From the IMG/VR virus record IMGVR_UViG_3300046808_000219, positions 1 through 28,744 of that record: a DNA stretch of 28,744 bases, one strand, 5' to 3'. Numbering within the stretch: the stretch's first letter is position 1; every line of letters begins with the position of its first letter. Positions 9,201 to 14,779 of this stretch are shown in pieces. The DNA comes from a virus. The notes under the pieces are model-generated. The model saw only the letters and a list, made by a program, of their open reading frames with translations, searched no databases and was not told the origin of the DNA. The translations under genes and the position numbers were made by a program.

Positions 9201-10733
9201 AAGGACGTAGCGTTGCGCTTCATGGGTAATCTTGTGAAGCCATCAACTTGGACGGCTGTTGGTCGCTACATTACTGGTCGAGACCCAACGGATGCCAAGG
9301 CCGCTGAGAACGTCCTGCTTTTGAGCCAGATGGTTCAGGATGGTGGTGAAGCTGGTCGCCAGTATGTGATGAAGGCAGAAGAAGTTGCTGACGAAATCAA
9401 GCGGGACGCTGCTATCATAAAGTCAGGTGGCGTGAAGAACATCTGGGGCAAAGCCAATGAGAAGCGGAGGGCTCTGGTGCGTGTCGTTGACGGCATCAAT
9501 GAGTTCTTGGGTCTGGTGCCGCGCTTCGCTGCCTACAAGGCTGCCATTGATGCCGGCGTTGAAGCAGACGATGCCGCTAAGTTTGCGCTCGACTCTACTC
9601 TGAACCTTTCCCGTAAGGGTGAGGCGACGGATGCGGTTGATAACATCTACCTCTTCACCAATCCTGCAGCGCAGAGCCTTGAGAAGAAGGGTCGCATTTA
9701 CAAAAGCAAGTATGGTCGCCGCGCTCTAGCTGGCATGATGACGCTCGGCGTCGGCCTGCACTTCTTTAACATGATGATGGCTGGCGATGAGGATGATGAT
9801 GGCGAGAACGATTATCAGGAGCTGGATGAAGCAACCAAGCTGAAGAACCTGATCATCTACACTGGTGACGGTGAGCCGATTAAGATGCCCGTCGGCTTCT
9901 TGGTTGCGTTCGAGGTTTACCTTGGGCAGCAGCTTGCCCGTATGATCACGAACGACAGCAGCGGCATCGGTGTCATGCAGGCTGCGGCCAATGCATGGAA
10001 TGGCTTCTTCTCGTCTCAGCTCCCAGCAGGTGACAAGATAGGCAGCTTCGGTGATATTCCTAAACTTGCCATCCCAGATGTCTTCACGTTCGGCCTAGAT
10101 CTGTATCGCAACAAGAACTACTTCGACGGCCAGATTTATCCTGAGCCTTACTATGAGGGTCAGGCTGTGTCGGGCATGCCGCGTGAAAGCACGGGTGAGT
10201 TCTACAAGAAGTTTGCAGCAGCCGTGAACCGTTGGGGTGGTGGCACAGAAGATGTGGCCAGCGACTTTGATACGCCTGCTGAGGCTTGGCAGTACGCCGT
10301 GAACCAGAACCTTCTGGTCGGCGGTGCTGGTATCCCGCGCGACTTCTTCAAGGCCTATGAGGAAGCTGACGTTACCAAGCTTCCGATTGTGAAGCGGTTC
10401 GTTGGGGACAGCAGCGAGTACGCCGCGCAGAATAAATACTTTGATCGCATCCAGAAGATCGAGGTCATCGCCGGCCAGAAGGAAGGCGAGAACAAAAATA
10501 GCGATGCCTATGCTGAGTCCAAGGAGAAGTTCCCGGTCGAGGCCGACAGCAAGGTCATCAAGGCTTACAAGGATTCTGAGAAGCAGCTGCGCAAGTTAAA
10601 TAAGGATGCGCGCGAGGCCCGTAAGAATGGCGGACCGAACATGCAGTCGAAACTTGATAAGATCAAGCAGGACCGCAACGAAGTCTATGTGAAGTTCAAC
10701 CGGAAGTACAACGAGGTGAAGCAGGGGCTCTAG
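3228..10733 (+). CDS. Giant polyvalent virion protein (2501 aa) with two zincin-like motifs and an LPD38-like domain
   Basis: This is the last late gene; it starts two bases after the preceding stop (TAA-TT-ATG). Layout seen: N-terminal coiled coil rich in KRRQ/E repeats (about 28-70); a Gly/Ala-rich amphipathic region (about 130-385) that could insert in membranes; a Pro/Ala/Glu-rich linker (about 685-765); a zincin-type HELVH at residues 1063-1067 with a downstream EEIVAESF segment that may supply the third ligand; a second HEVQH at 1355-1359 followed by KEGFAVGGSPEG, a pattern typical of phage and plasmid polyvalent proteins; a helical region (about 1610-1790); and from about 1955 to 2395 a region resembling large polyvalent protein-associated domain 38. 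The C-terminus is a Lys/Glu-rich helix. Proteins of this class are thought to be packaged and ejected with DNA to act early in infection. Peptidase activity is inferred from the motifs only. No lysozyme or transglycosylase motif was recognised. Confidence 0.93.
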   Translation: MAQPWERKWNVVPSGSSKPWEVDWKSPQSGPKLSEDLKRRQAEIEAEIKRRQAQIEEDRRKAEAARSAPKSFFELLTRGVTGGETEEAGVRDDAKAFEARAAANKQAIDALNRERQFIQEQGRPVPKLTTTGRIREAAKALPAQAIRSTSQFAGSAGVIPGVGEDFARRMEQRGENVVKSLGLQESEEVQFDPLQQAISGVTGGIGSLIPYVGTELAGRGVARGLRAVEAARAADLALKASRGAQASLGAGQGAAQQRQQIEEFERETGQTVSPFRRSASQFGGLVIGLSEALPIPGMAQTGVARIAAEGLKNRIVKSAIEESAQEGGAQLAQNVIEAAGYNPEKVRNLGEDVLENATLGAITGGIVSGTTGGAQAIFERGKPAPAGNVPPPPPGAEAKPLRTTTVTYPNREDPTNPVTRTLDVLSEPDTDGYITVRDDTGKAFEMKAADLEELEIASPAYKVTPETEAPPPTPTVDRATITERLRLASGTPEGKKPVGRVMSLANDVASALEAEDPVAAQRAIQSRMNALAASRMAEETKAQRQAEIDEAQSIVNDYRVEFARARAAAPARVEAPAIEPSSVEQAIDQNLGLAAEDEARAAAERERLKLESDLETASLIGQGSPIRQAQTERQQLFDSIINDDTVENPAATFRQALRDRGYPNTELNEAERRQVQARLAFEQAPIVEEEPVAGEPTEVPAPPSAAPPEVVAGAAEPVIEEEGVSPVPTAPPTVVTAPPSAPAAAPAAAPAEAPVKLTPYENVAMSIVYYPSGAEYSYIGAKEPEWGPPARDRDRSLERYSPGYDYDTARAFVGRRDIDAVEVKNGILPNGEKVTTVSVIVPSVDETLGDRGNHTGVTFWFRGAYPADLASTIETAQTVAKWIANPSNSKKSNGPLNSIGNKALEYVADLGGREPSESTDYNPNLLSSPNTVVAPDIAAAAADIQSRLDAGETHIQVVLAEEPGVPAVALGEEPTPSAMAGELAGAPVTAQEATDYDARKALREDARNKLREVLKGFGFDNITVIVRDLLEGGKLAGSYDPMDSIIRVAMNPDGTVMESVLYHELVHYLKDHGFFSDAEWSAILKFAKRDLVMRGIIEYAYRGDTRANKDEEIVAESFRAWMAESAEGFQKKNNVFAKARRFLNAIRDFFFSQNLNDANAVFDAIRNGEFATREDKGSAKRAAYFAGTAEMPGRRPIYAGRGITEAREGENEIDAENRRLIAEDYAVAQQMEQDGQDAATIRVATGWERNPYDNEWRYLQPDNLAQKRMFLEDLIEDFDTAKMSNQDKFIRGGAIELQDLIRHPELYKIYPEAKNIQVFVKKSLPNNNVQGSFNPDKKSITLYTKAVDPLGTLLHEVQHWVQDKEGFAVGGSPEGVWEQLSPAQKADEGMIFIDKMKTELEANKSASDILSFLIDTLEGDLGLFPTEQQIEEAIAPYFFEDPAADDAGIDTAIDAIRKFNVYRETSGIPALPIDATALSLIEGDINSYASDLQSAIENMSTWDGTDKTSPAARMAKKFFAEDADRAFTRYQNLAGEIEARDVSAQKGKTREELRAVGALKSERERKPGEVVVSRRAEGPSASAAPNPTVPPSTTKGAKLGFITNMRNFMSDLYRKHMYKYSGALKLDEKLANALGVKRLPKEMSLEDRASMFETMRSGLLRDFKRMWFDPFKRAIKASGIDPQDLSMYLWARSAADRNALIAERNRDMPDGGSGLTNLEAEAILAYYKASGLMRKMEPLIKQHDQLVDWMLKQRVKNGLMSKAEADLLRKQQPFYTPLKGFAADGDMFTAGDEDPHTDYKGPSQLGVRPQDYIKTEGRASMPFDPVSNLISDAMYLTQRIARNDVGKRFVSIVRDFPDLLGDAVKIYTDDKPKIVSKGIAPPGSTKKTVGPMNMAANANKFIVVKIDGKNYYVELNEKKSDGAMLKRMFENMTPKDLDGLVKVLAKLGNLKKQMLTRFNPPFWVWNFGTDVYDAIVTAISEKTREGSPVQGKDVALRFMGNLVKPSTWTAVGRYITGRDPTDAKAAENVLLLSQMVQDGGEAGRQYVMKAEEVADEIKRDAAIIKSGGVKNIWGKANEKRRALVRVVDGINEFLGLVPRFAAYKAAIDAGVEADDAAKFALDSTLNLSRKGEATDAVDNIYLFTNPAAQSLEKKGRIYKSKYGRRALAGMMTLGVGLHFFNMMMAGDEDDDGENDYQELDEATKLKNLIIYTGDGEPIKMPVGFLVAFEVYLGQQLARMITNDSSGIGVMQAAANAWNGFFSSQLPAGDKIGSFGDIPKLAIPDVFTFGLDLYRNKNYFDGQIYPEPYYEGQAVSGMPRESTGEFYKKFAAAVNRWGGGTEDVASDFDTPAEAWQYAVNQNLLVGGAGIPRDFFKAYEEADVTKLPIVKRFVGDSSEYAAQNKYFDRIQKIEVIAGQKEGENKNSDAYAESKEKFPVEADSKVIKAYKDSEKQLRKLNKDAREARKNGGPNMQSKLDKIKQDRNEVYVKFNRKYNEVKQGL

Positions 10734-10741
10734 GCCCCTGC
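10721..10741 (+). terminator. GC-rich hairpin at the convergent junction
   Basis: Perfect 8-bp arms GCAGGGGC and GCCCCTGC flank the loop TCTAG, which contains the TAG stop of the giant protein gene. On the + strand it is followed by a moderately T-rich stretch (ctcatcattctt); on the - strand there is no U-tract. It most likely ends late transcription just before the convergent early genes. The weak T-run makes intrinsic termination plausible rather than certain. Confidence 0.6.
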
Positions 10742-10751
10742 CTCATCATTC

Positions 10752-11063
10752 TTAAAAAGGTACGTCGTCCTGAAGGTCGCGCGGCTGCGGCTGGAAGGCA
10801 TTGGCCTTCTGCTGTGAGTGCTGCTGCTGCTGCGCAGAGCTGGGCTGGTTACCGTCAGCCTTCGGCTCATACAGCGACACGATGATGCTCTCGCGTCCAT
10901 CATTGCCACCGACGCCGGCAGGATTGAACGTGCGATCAAGCAGGATGTACGGGCCGTTCTGCCCTTCCATCATGACGCCGACGTTCTTGAAGCGGCCCTT
11001 GGTCTGGCCCTGTCCATCTGTGTATTCGCCGACCTTGACGACGAGATCATACTTCTTAGCCAT
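10752..11063 (-). CDS. ssb: Phage single-stranded DNA-binding protein (SSB-like), 103 aa
   Basis: Short OB-fold-like protein beginning KKYDLVVKVGEY, with a conserved core (GRFKNVGVMME, LLDRTFNPAGV, SIIVSLYEP), a Gln/Ser-rich linker (about residues 75-92) and an acidic tail ending DDVPF. The acidic tip with a terminal Phe is the hallmark used by SSBs to recruit partner proteins. Phage proteins with this KVGxY/RTFNPAGV core are annotated as SSB-like. It would coat ssDNA during replication and RecT-mediated annealing. A strong Shine-Dalgarno (AAGGAGA) precedes the ATG, and the gene sits 11 bases after the RecT gene at the promoter-distal end of the recombination block. Confidence 0.85.
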   Translation of the reverse strand: MAKKYDLVVKVGEYTDGQGQTKGRFKNVGVMMEGQNGPYILLDRTFNPAGVGGNDGRESIIVSLYEPKADGNQPSSAQQQQHSQQKANAFQPQPRDLQDDVPF

Positions 11064-11074
11064 TTACTTTCTCC

Positions 11075-12145
11075 TTATTTCAATAGGTCTTTGAGGGGCT
11101 TGAGCGCACGGGGTGCCATCATCTCAGCCTCGTCAATCATGTCGGCGTGCATTGCCTTCCACTCTGCACGCTGTGCTTCTGTGAGATCTGACACAGCTTC
11201 ATAGGCAGCATAAGCCCATGTGTCCCAGTCGACCACACCATCATCATCCTCAACCGCGTGCAAGAGTGTGACCTCTGGCACAGGTTCTGCTTCAACCTCA
11301 GGCTCAGGCTCAGGCGCTACCTTGCGGGCAACCTTCTGCTCAAGCACGCTGACCTGCTTCTCGGCACGGTGCATGGTTGGCTCCGGCGCTACGTCCGTGA
11401 TGTCGCCCACGTCACCGACCAGATCGTCAGCGTCGACGATACCGTCAGCTTCGTTGTCGGCCATGACTGCGCGCTGCGCCTCAGTCGAGAGCGGCATATA
11501 CTTGCTGGCCCGGCGGACCACAGTCTTGCGCCACATCTCAGCCTCGTCCGTCTTCCAAGGGCCGACGACGTTACCGTCCTTGGTCTTGGCTGATGAGCGA
11601 TCACGGATGGCAAGGATCTCTTCCTTGTTCATGATCTCGAACTGCGTCTCGCCGTTCTTCAGCTTCCACACGCAGTATGCGCCGACCATGTCACCACGAT
11701 TGGACAAGCCATGCTTGTGAATGATGCGTGGCTCGATGCCTTCCTCGACCTCGAACGTGTCATTGGAATAGACCAGACGGCTCTCGATCTTCAGCACGTC
11801 ACCGCCTTGAAGGGCCAGCTTCATCAGGCCTTTGTAGCGTGGGCGGAACTGCGCTTCGTTGCGCTTGGTCTTGCCGTTCCATACCTTGAGGATGTCGGCC
11901 TCGGCCATGTTCTTGTTGAGCGACAGGCCCAGCTCGGCTGCGCTCAGGCACGCCTTGAGCAGCGAGCCACGATCACAATCGAGCAGATCGATGTTGTCAG
12001 CAACAGCCGCAACCACGATGGCTTGGAACTTATCGACGGACATGGTGCTGGGCAGCAGCTTGCGAAGGTGGTCCTCACGCGCCGTCAGCTCCTGCTTGAA
12101 GCGGTCCATCGGCTTGATGGGAGTGACCGCGTTACTTGTTTGCAT
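11075..12145 (-). CDS. recT: RecT family ssDNA-annealing recombinase with C-terminal extension, 356 aa
   Basis: The RecT core is clear: a helical N-terminus (KFQAIVVAAVAD), the segment LLKACLSAAELGLSLN at about residues 62-77, the signature FRPRYKGLMKLAL at 100-112, an EVEEG/HKHG strand region, and WRKTVVRRASKYMPLS at 205-220. It anneals complementary ssDNA during phage recombination and works with the YqaJ-type exonuclease two genes upstream. I chose the ATG at 12145, which has GAGG upstream and overlaps the preceding small gene by 14 bases; a TTG at 12172 would be weaker. Beyond the core, an acidic Glu/Pro linker (about 278-292) leads to an extra helical module at 303-356, longer than a minimal RecT. 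Confidence 0.92.
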   Translation of the reverse strand: MQTSNAVTPIKPMDRFKQELTAREDHLRKLLPSTMSVDKFQAIVVAAVADNIDLLDCDRGSLLKACLSAAELGLSLNKNMAEADILKVWNGKTKRNEAQFRPRYKGLMKLALQGGDVLKIESRLVYSNDTFEVEEGIEPRIIHKHGLSNRGDMVGAYCVWKLKNGETQFEIMNKEEILAIRDRSSAKTKDGNVVGPWKTDEAEMWRKTVVRRASKYMPLSTEAQRAVMADNEADGIVDADDLVGDVGDITDVAPEPTMHRAEKQVSVLEQKVARKVAPEPEPEVEAEPVPEVTLLHAVEDDDGVVDWDTWAYAAYEAVSDLTEAQRAEWKAMHADMIDEAEMMAPRALKPLKDLLK

Positions 12146-12296
12146 TGCGAATTTCCTCTTCGAGATCTTCAATCATCAGTTCGATGGCACGCTCCAGTGT
12201 GGAGCGCAGGCTTGGCTTGAGTGGGTGGCGTGCGGCAACAGAGCGAAGCTTGTTGAGTAGCTGCTTGTTGACCCGAGTCATGACCAGCTCTTTCAT
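12132..12296 (-). CDS. Small basic RHH-like protein, 54 aa
   Basis: This short gene lies between the exonuclease and RecT genes. Its ATG overlaps the exonuclease stop (TAATG at 12294-12298) and its 3' end overlaps the RecT start. The product begins MKELVMTRVN and continues as two predicted helices, with a Pro-containing turn between them (HPLKPS) and an acidic C-terminus. A short strand followed by two helices is compatible with a ribbon-helix-helix (Arc/CopG-like) dimer, a common DNA-binding form in phages. The family call is tentative; the coupled position makes the gene itself likely. It could be a local regulator or a recombination accessory factor. Confidence 0.65.
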   Translation of the reverse strand: MKELVMTRVNKQLLNKLRSVAARHPLKPSLRSTLERAIELMIEDLEEEIRNANK

Positions 12297-13231
12297 TAGC
12301 TGATCCTCACGTTGACATAGCCCTTGCGTTTGCCAGTCACGGTGCCGACCATGTCCTGCGTGATAACCTTACCCGGGTTATCTTCGACCACACTGATCGA
12401 CATCTTATGCTCACCGCACTTAACGATAGCCTTGTCCTGAGATGTGTTCATGTTCTCCAGCTTCTCCCGAACCTTGACTAGAATCATAGCCTTGACCTCA
12501 TCAGCACGGGCACTGGCTTTCTTCTCGTCTTCCTTGGCGGTCTTATAGTCCAAGAAGAGCAGGGCATCCCCCTCGTCCAGCACGACCTCGCTCTTGGGCA
12601 AAGTGCCCATCAGCTTAGTCAGCGCGTCCACGTCCTTCTCGAAGTCCACCTCCGGCTCTTTACCCTTAGCGATGCTGTCCCAGAACGCTGTGATCTCAGC
12701 CTTGATGGCGTCGATGATGTTATCATTGCGCGGGATCTTCATGCGGCGGGGCTCGTCATCGATCAGTGCGACCAGCCATGCGTGGTCGGACGATGTGCAG
12801 GCGAGTTGATGCTGCACCTGAAGGATGTAATTCTCAGGGGCTTGGATGATCTCGTCGCCGGTATACTGCCAGCCGTGACCACGAGCAGACCATTTGATCT
12901 CCACTGGTGCGCCGTCCGCCGTGATGTAATCGAACGATGCGCCCATGCCCGGGCAGTCATCGACTGTGAAATAGTCGTTGACCTTGGTGATGTCCATCGA
13001 CCAGCGATGCGCTGCCCAGTTGGCAATGCCGCTCTCGAGGAACGTGCCTGCCTGCACAGCTTTGTTGTCAGACAGATCTTCAGGGGCGATCTTGCCGACC
13101 TTCTCCATCCACAACTGCCAGCGTGTGGTAAAGGGCGACAGCCCAAACAGTGCGGCCACGTCACTACCGCCAATGTGTTTGGCACGCAGCTCGTGCCAGT
13201 GCGCCTCGTCACGCACAGTAATAATAGCCAT
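12296..13231 (-). CDS. YqaJ-type (lambda exonuclease-like) recombination exonuclease, 311 aa
   Basis: The N-terminus shows the YqaJ signature: WHELRAKHIGGSDVAALFGLS (about residues 12-32), then WMEKVGK. Candidate catalytic residues follow: Glu66 in the FLESGIA motif, Asp101 in ASFDYI, and Glu111-x-Lys113 in VEIKWS, then the YILQVQHQL helix at 135-143. This is the PD-(D/E)XK arrangement of lambda exonuclease relatives. It resects dsDNA ends to give ssDNA for RecT and SSB, which are encoded just downstream. The start has a strong GGAGG seven bases before the ATG. The length is normal for the family. Confidence 0.92.
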   Translation of the reverse strand: MAIITVRDEAHWHELRAKHIGGSDVAALFGLSPFTTRWQLWMEKVGKIAPEDLSDNKAVQAGTFLESGIANWAAHRWSMDITKVNDYFTVDDCPGMGASFDYITADGAPVEIKWSARGHGWQYTGDEIIQAPENYILQVQHQLACTSSDHAWLVALIDDEPRRMKIPRNDNIIDAIKAEITAFWDSIAKGKEPEVDFEKDVDALTKLMGTLPKSEVVLDEGDALLFLDYKTAKEDEKKASARADEVKAMILVKVREKLENMNTSQDKAIVKCGEHKMSISVVEDNPGKVITQDMVGTVTGKRKGYVNVRIS

Positions 13232-13258
13232 GTTGTAACCTCCGGTCTTTATATTTTG

Positions 13259-13438
13259 TTATTTTGTATATGTAACTACGATCTCTTCCTCAAACGGGGT
13301 AGGCTTGTATGCGTCATCTTTCCCGTCTGCTATCTCATATCCATAGCGCTCAAGCTCAGCGGCAATGATATTAAGTAGGTAAGTTTTGCCTGAGCCAGCG
13401 GCACCGGCAACCGAAATCTTTAGAGCTTCCATTTCCAT
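13259..13438 (-). CDS. Tiny P-loop protein, 59 aa
   Basis: The protein has a clean Walker A motif GAAGSGKT at residues 12-19, preceded by a hydrophobic strand (LKISVA) and followed by the helix YLLNIIAAELERYGYEI. Then it ends: there is no room for a Walker B or a full AAA or kinase fold. I chose the ATG at 13438 because AGGAG lies five bases upstream; an earlier in-frame start at 13468 lacks that. It is the first gene of the recombination block (exonuclease, RHH-like, RecT, SSB). Similar 60-70-residue P-loop proteins are, to my knowledge, seen in other phages without a known function. It could bind nucleotide as an oligomer or as a cofactor. Confidence 0.8.
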   Translation of the reverse strand: MEMEALKISVAGAAGSGKTYLLNIIAAELERYGYEIADGKDDAYKPTPFEEEIVVTYTK

Positions 13439-13461
13439 ATTATCTCCTAACGTATCCGAAC

Positions 13462-13478
13462 GTGTCACAAAGTGTCAC
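13462..13478. repeat. Phased direct repeat GTGTCAC (candidate operator)
   Basis: Two perfect copies of GTGTCAC (13462-13468 and 13472-13478) are separated by AAA, so they repeat every 10 bases and face the same side of the helix. They sit in the leader of the P-loop gene, about 24-40 bases before its ATG. Read on the transcribed strand they are GTGACAC, sharing the core TGAC with the 13-base element at three other promoters. Confidence 0.5.
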
Positions 13479-13484
13479 CACATT

Positions 13485-13520
13485 GTCTTCTAAATGTATA
13501 CTGCTATGGCTGGATGTCAA
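13485..13520 (-). promoter_or_regulatory. Predicted sigma70-like promoter of the recombination operon
   Basis: A perfect -35 TTGACA (13515-13520 on the - strand) lies inside the 3' end of the VRR-NUC gene. A weaker -10 TACATT follows after a 16-base spacer. It would start a transcript near 13485 reading the P-loop, exonuclease, RHH-like, RecT and SSB genes. Prediction from consensus only. Confidence 0.5.
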
Positions 13521-13827
13521 GCCCCTGATAAACATCCTCAAGGGAGCGGGCTAAAATGTAGATCCCGCCACGCTTTTCCCAAGCATGTTGCCATGCCACT
13601 TGAGCTGTGCGCTGCTTCCCCTTGGGCGCTTTAACCTCAATCGCAAACGCCTTTCCGTTAGGGCCCATGACCCCAAGCAAGTCGGGTGTTCCTTCAGGTG
13701 CAGACCTTACTACGCCTGCGTTCCCGCTAACTGGGCGGAACAGTCCGACGTTAATGCGGAACATCATGATGTCATCCCTCTGGCCCAGAGCTAGACGTAT
13801 CTGTTGCTGGAGAACTGCTTCGCTCAT
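13504..13827 (-). CDS. VRR-NUC domain nuclease, 107 aa
   Basis: A single-domain PD-(D/E)XK nuclease of the VRR-NUC type. The core runs EGTPDLLGV (residues 45-53, Asp49 as a predicted metal ligand), FAIEVKAPKGKQ (61-72, with Glu64-x-Lys66 as the catalytic pair) and QVAWQHAWEKRGG (76-88, the conserved helix). Stand-alone VRR-NUC proteins of about 100 residues are common in phages next to SF2 helicases and primases and are thought to cut branched or flap DNA. The start has GGAGGG about six bases upstream, and the first 56 bases overlap the 3' end of the glycosyltransferase gene in another frame. Confidence 0.9.
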   Translation of the reverse strand: MSEAVLQQQIRLALGQRDDIMMFRINVGLFRPVSGNAGVVRSAPEGTPDLLGVMGPNGKAFAIEVKAPKGKQRTAQVAWQHAWEKRGGIYILARSLEDVYQGLDIQP

Positions 13828-14779
13828 CTCCGACCCTCCATGTTATGTGGCGCTTTGAGTATTCGATCCCGCTTCTCTTCTCGTATTCATCCAAAGATCG
13901 GGTGGTCCCAAGTCCGTATGCACCACCAGTCTTCCGGTCAAACAGAAGCTCGCGCAGCCTTTTGTTGCTCATCGAGCCCATCTCGGTCCACTTTGTTTTG
14001 CGTTTAGAATCAACCGACTCGTGCCAGTGATGGGTAACGTAGTCGTTCCCGTTCTCTTTATAGAGATGATAAACTGGGATGAATGTGTCTCTTACATGGA
14101 AGATGTCCCAGCCATGCGTGAATGCACGGGTTGCTATGTTCTGCTCTTCGCCTTCGAAATACATTCGATAGTCGTATGGAACCTCTTCAATGAAGTCGCC
14201 CGGAGCAAACACAAATCCAGCAGCGATATGGTAGCCAACCCTCATGACCGGGCCTTTCACATACACAGCACCAAAGCCGAATGAAACCTTGTCATCCCTT
14301 GGGTTTGCGTCGGGCAGTGGTCGCAAGACAAACACAGCGTCCTGCACGATGCCGTTCTTGAACGGCTTTCCGTTCTCATCGAAACCGAATGGCGGTGGGT
14401 AGGTGCTGATTATAGGCTTGGCTGACTTCTTCTTCGCCGCGTTGATCAGCCTCAGAAGCCTAACGTCCCAACCCTTGTCGAACCATGTGTGCGAATCGAT
14501 CTGCAGGAAGTAATCTTCACCGCAATAGAGTGTATTGCAAACGCTGCGCGCCCAAGATGCGCCTCGCGCCTGCACTGGATCGATCTGTAGATACCGCACG
14601 TTAGCGTCGTATTTCTTTTTGGAAAGCCAAGATGTCGTATCAAAATCACTCTGGTCGAATAGGCCAACAAAGATGCGCTTCGGATGGCTGGCTAACTTAA
14701 ATATGTTATCCAACGTGAACTCAAGCAGGGGCTCCTGATATGCCGCCACTGAAACGAATATCGTCGGCTCGTCGCTCAT
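13772..14779 (-). CDS. GT60-like (GlcNAc-type) glycosyltransferase, 335 aa
   Basis: The N-terminus TIFVSVAAYQEP begins a GT-A fold; FVGLFDQSD follows near residues 37-45. The key signature is ARGASWARSVCNTLYCGEDY (71-90) followed by FLQIDSHTWFDKGWD (91-105), where Asp95-Ser-His97 replaces the usual DxD metal site. This matches the Glycosyltransferase (GlcNAc) family (PF11397), whose founding members transfer GlcNAc to protein hydroxyproline. The real start is the ATG at 14779, which overlaps the upstream stop (ATGA) and has GGAGG nearby. Its place between a helicase and a nuclease gene is unusual. The target could be a phage or host protein, a surface glycan, or possibly DNA; the sequence does not say. 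There is no signal peptide or membrane segment. Confidence 0.85.
   Translation of the reverse strand: MSDEPTIFVSVAAYQEPLLEFTLDNIFKLASHPKRIFVGLFDQSDFDTTSWLSKKKYDANVRYLQIDPVQARGASWARSVCNTLYCGEDYFLQIDSHTWFDKGWDVRLLRLINAAKKKSAKPIISTYPPPFGFDENGKPFKNGIVQDAVFVLRPLPDANPRDDKVSFGFGAVYVKGPVMRVGYHIAAGFVFAPGDFIEEVPYDYRMYFEGEEQNIATRAFTHGWDIFHVRDTFIPVYHLYKENGNDYVTHHWHESVDSKRKTKWTEMGSMSNKRLRELLFDRKTGGAYGLGTTRSLDEYEKRSGIEYSKRHITWRVGDERSSSPATDTSSSGPEG

Noticed and set aside
13504-13827. Restriction-modification or defence role for the VRR-NUC protein with the glycosyltransferase
   Set aside because: Stand-alone VRR-NUC genes are standard in phage replication blocks; no methylase or specificity gene is present.
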